Assembly (NCBI GenBank): GCA_022360315.1
Contig: JAKSDA010000526.1
Location: 22,698-86,697, forward strand
Source of the DNA: Pseudomonadota bacterium
Lineage (GTDB): Bacteria > Myxococcota_A > Polyangia > Haliangiales > Haliangiaceae
Length of the DNA stretch: 64,000 nucleotides
Direction: 5' to 3'
Positions 62,894-64,000 of this stretch are shown here, in pieces. Both the position numbers and the translations under genes were made by a program. How positions within the stretch are numbered: position 1 is the stretch's first letter; each line of letters begins with the position of its first letter. The notes beneath the pieces were generated by a model that saw only the letters and a program-made list of their open reading frames with translations, searched no databases and was not told where the DNA came from.

Positions 62894-64000
62894 ACGCGAC
62901 TCTTTGTGTCATCGATATTCATAAGTAGCGCGTCGTCGTCCGAAGGTCCATGTGGATCGCTCTGCGCACTGTCAGGATAGGACGCGTACCGGTCCCATAC
63001 CCACTCCCAAACATTCCCATGCATGCCGTACAGTCCCCATGCATTTGGCTTCAAGCTCTTTACCGCCACGGTCCCTTTCTCCCAAAGTTTACCATACCAG
63101 GCATATTCGCTCAGAGCAGATTCATCGACCCCCCGCCCATATGCTGTCTGGCTGCCGGCCCGGCACGCGTATTCCCACTCTGCCTCGGTTGGCAAGCGAT
63201 AGCCCGTACACGAGCCTCGCAGCGTTACGTTTGTTCCGTCGACTTCGTAGCATTCGGGCAGCCCTTCTCGCCGCGATAGTTTGTTGGCGAACTCGATCGC
63301 GTCATACCAGCTGATACTCTGCACTGGGTGCTCATCGCTGTTCCCGCTGTTCTCGAACTGGTAGCTCGGGTTGCTGCCCATCACCGCTTGCCATTGTTTC
63401 TGCGTCACTACTGCCTCTGCAATCTCGAACCCCAATACGGTTACTTCGTGCTCGGTCTCGTCGCCACTGCGACCTTTCTCGCTCACCGGGTTGCCCATCG
63501 TGAACGTGCCTCCGGTCAAGCCCACGAACCGCATCGGCGTCACATCCGCTAGCGCTATGTGCACGATGCCCAGCGATTGATTTTGCCTGACTTCAGGCTG
63601 TGCGGCGGGCCTGCGCGGCCGAGAAGGCGGCTGAGCAGTCGTTCCAGTCTCCTTTTCCGACCGGCCCTGACCAACTGGCTCGGCTGACTCGACCGCGTCA
63701 AACAGCACCCCATCCTTGGCCCGCATGTACAGAACCGGTGTGCCCCACTCGATATCGCTAGGCAGTGCGTAGATTGCTGTGCGCGCATCGGCTACTGCTG
63801 CGTCTACTGGCAAGCCGTCCACTAGGGCCGAGTACAGCTCATCGGCAAATGCCAGCGCTGCTGTATCGGTGATCTCGAATTGCATCGCGATCACCGCCGG
63901 CACACCCTGCTTGATCAGCGAGGTGGCCACCCCAGCATATGGGTCGGCCTGCGAGATACGCGCCCCCTCGCACGCATTGAGCACAGCCAGCCGCAACGTA
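62764..64000 (-). CDS. DGR variable protein 2: CHAT protease - FGE-fold fusion (5' end outside the window)
   Basis: At least 411 codons are visible with no stop to the window edge; the TTG at 63996 is not a real start because it lies inside the CHAT domain. The visible CHAT part has LAVLNACEGARIS, with the catalytic Cys in the NACEG motif, then GVATSLIKQGVPAVIAMQF and WGTPVLYMRA. After a Pro/Arg linker an FGE/C-type-lectin-fold domain follows (GGTFTMGNPVSEKGR, YRLPTEAEWEYACRAGS, GNVWEWVWD) ending in VR2. CHAT proteases are caspase-like effectors, so the diversified domain could serve as ligand sensor for a suicide or processing protease. The preserved frame suggests it is functional. Confidence 0.85.
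   Translation of the reverse strand, partial: TLRLAVLNACEGARISQADPYAGVATSLIKQGVPAVIAMQFEITDTAALAFADELYSALVDGLPVDAAVADARTAIYALPSDIEWGTPVLYMRAKDGVLFDAVESAEPVGQGRSEKETGTTAQPPSRPRRPAAQPEVRQNQSLGIVHIALADVTPMRFVGLTGGTFTMGNPVSEKGRSGDETEHEVTVLGFEIAEAVVTQKQWQAVMGSNPSYQFENSGNSDEHPVQSISWYDAIEFANKLSRREGLPECYEVDGTNVTLRGSCTGYRLPTEAEWEYACRAGSQTAYGRGVDESALSEYAWYGKLWEKGTVAVKSLKPNAWGLYGMHGNVWEWVWDRYASYPDSAQSDPHGPSDDDALLMNIDDTKSRVLRGGAFLNGAEVLRCALRFRGGPGDRFRYNGLRVVRRARRQP

Noticed and set aside
1..64000. CRISPR arrays, tRNA and rRNA genes, complete insertion sequences
   Set aside because: None could be recognised by eye; the tandem repeats found are explained by WD40 coding DNA or short simple repeats.

Overview
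The window reads as a chromosomal segment of a Myxococcota-like (deltaproteobacterial) genome. Moderately high GC, eukaryote-like Ser/Thr kinases fused to FGE-sulfatase, STAND/WD40 and AAA/TPR modules, a DUF1552/DUF1592-type pair, many lipoproteins and a trypsin-like protease with myxobacterial Cys-rich repeats all point that way. The genus cannot be fixed from the sequence alone. I see no rRNA, tRNA, CRISPR array or intact insertion sequence.

Layout. 1-5.8 kb (minus): a tightly overlapping operon with a TolQ/MotA-like channel, a MotB/OmpA-like peptidoglycan anchor and large membrane partners of unknown role. 5.8-8.2 kb (plus): MobA-like molybdenum cofactor guanylyltransferase and an aldehyde dehydrogenase. 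8.25-18.6 kb (minus): a probable peptide natural-product cluster with a 40-codon peptide gene behind a consensus Shine-Dalgarno, three haem-oxygenase-like (HDO) putative metallo-oxidases with RRE-like N-termini, an HlyD-type adaptor, a C39-peptidase ABC exporter and a second ABC exporter. A racemase-acetyltransferase fusion is divergent from it (19-20.2 kb). 20.4-26.5 kb (plus): aldehyde:ferredoxin oxidoreductase, a MoaD-like protein, a lipoprotein and a dodecahaem cytochrome, with two palindromic intergenic repeats. 26.7-43.9 kb: mostly secreted or lipidated housekeeping and degradative proteins (DUF1552/DUF1592, astacin-like protease with fascin-like repeats, DUF885, GlxR-like reductase, Rieske protein, M1 aminopeptidase, rhodanese, tandem ATP-grasp ligases, trypsin-like protease). 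44.1-45.4 kb: ECF sigma factor and NrsF-like anti-sigma factor. 45.5-60.9 kb: four kinase-fusion genes and a class V aminotransferase.

58.9-64.0 kb (minus) holds the most striking system: a decaying diversity-generating retroelement (DGR). It has two FGE-fold variable proteins, one fused to a kinase and one to a CHAT protease. Each ends in a 130-bp variable repeat followed by a 6-7 bp hairpin with a GTAA loop. Between them lie an HTH gene translationally coupled to avd, a 40-nt template-repeat remnant and the 3' half of a reverse transcriptase. Over the 40 nt where template and variable repeats can be compared, every mismatch falls on a template adenine. A deletion appears to have fused the template repeat to the middle of the reverse transcriptase, and the kinase-FGE variable gene carries a nonsense codon and a frameshift, so the element looks immobilised unless another copy acts in trans.
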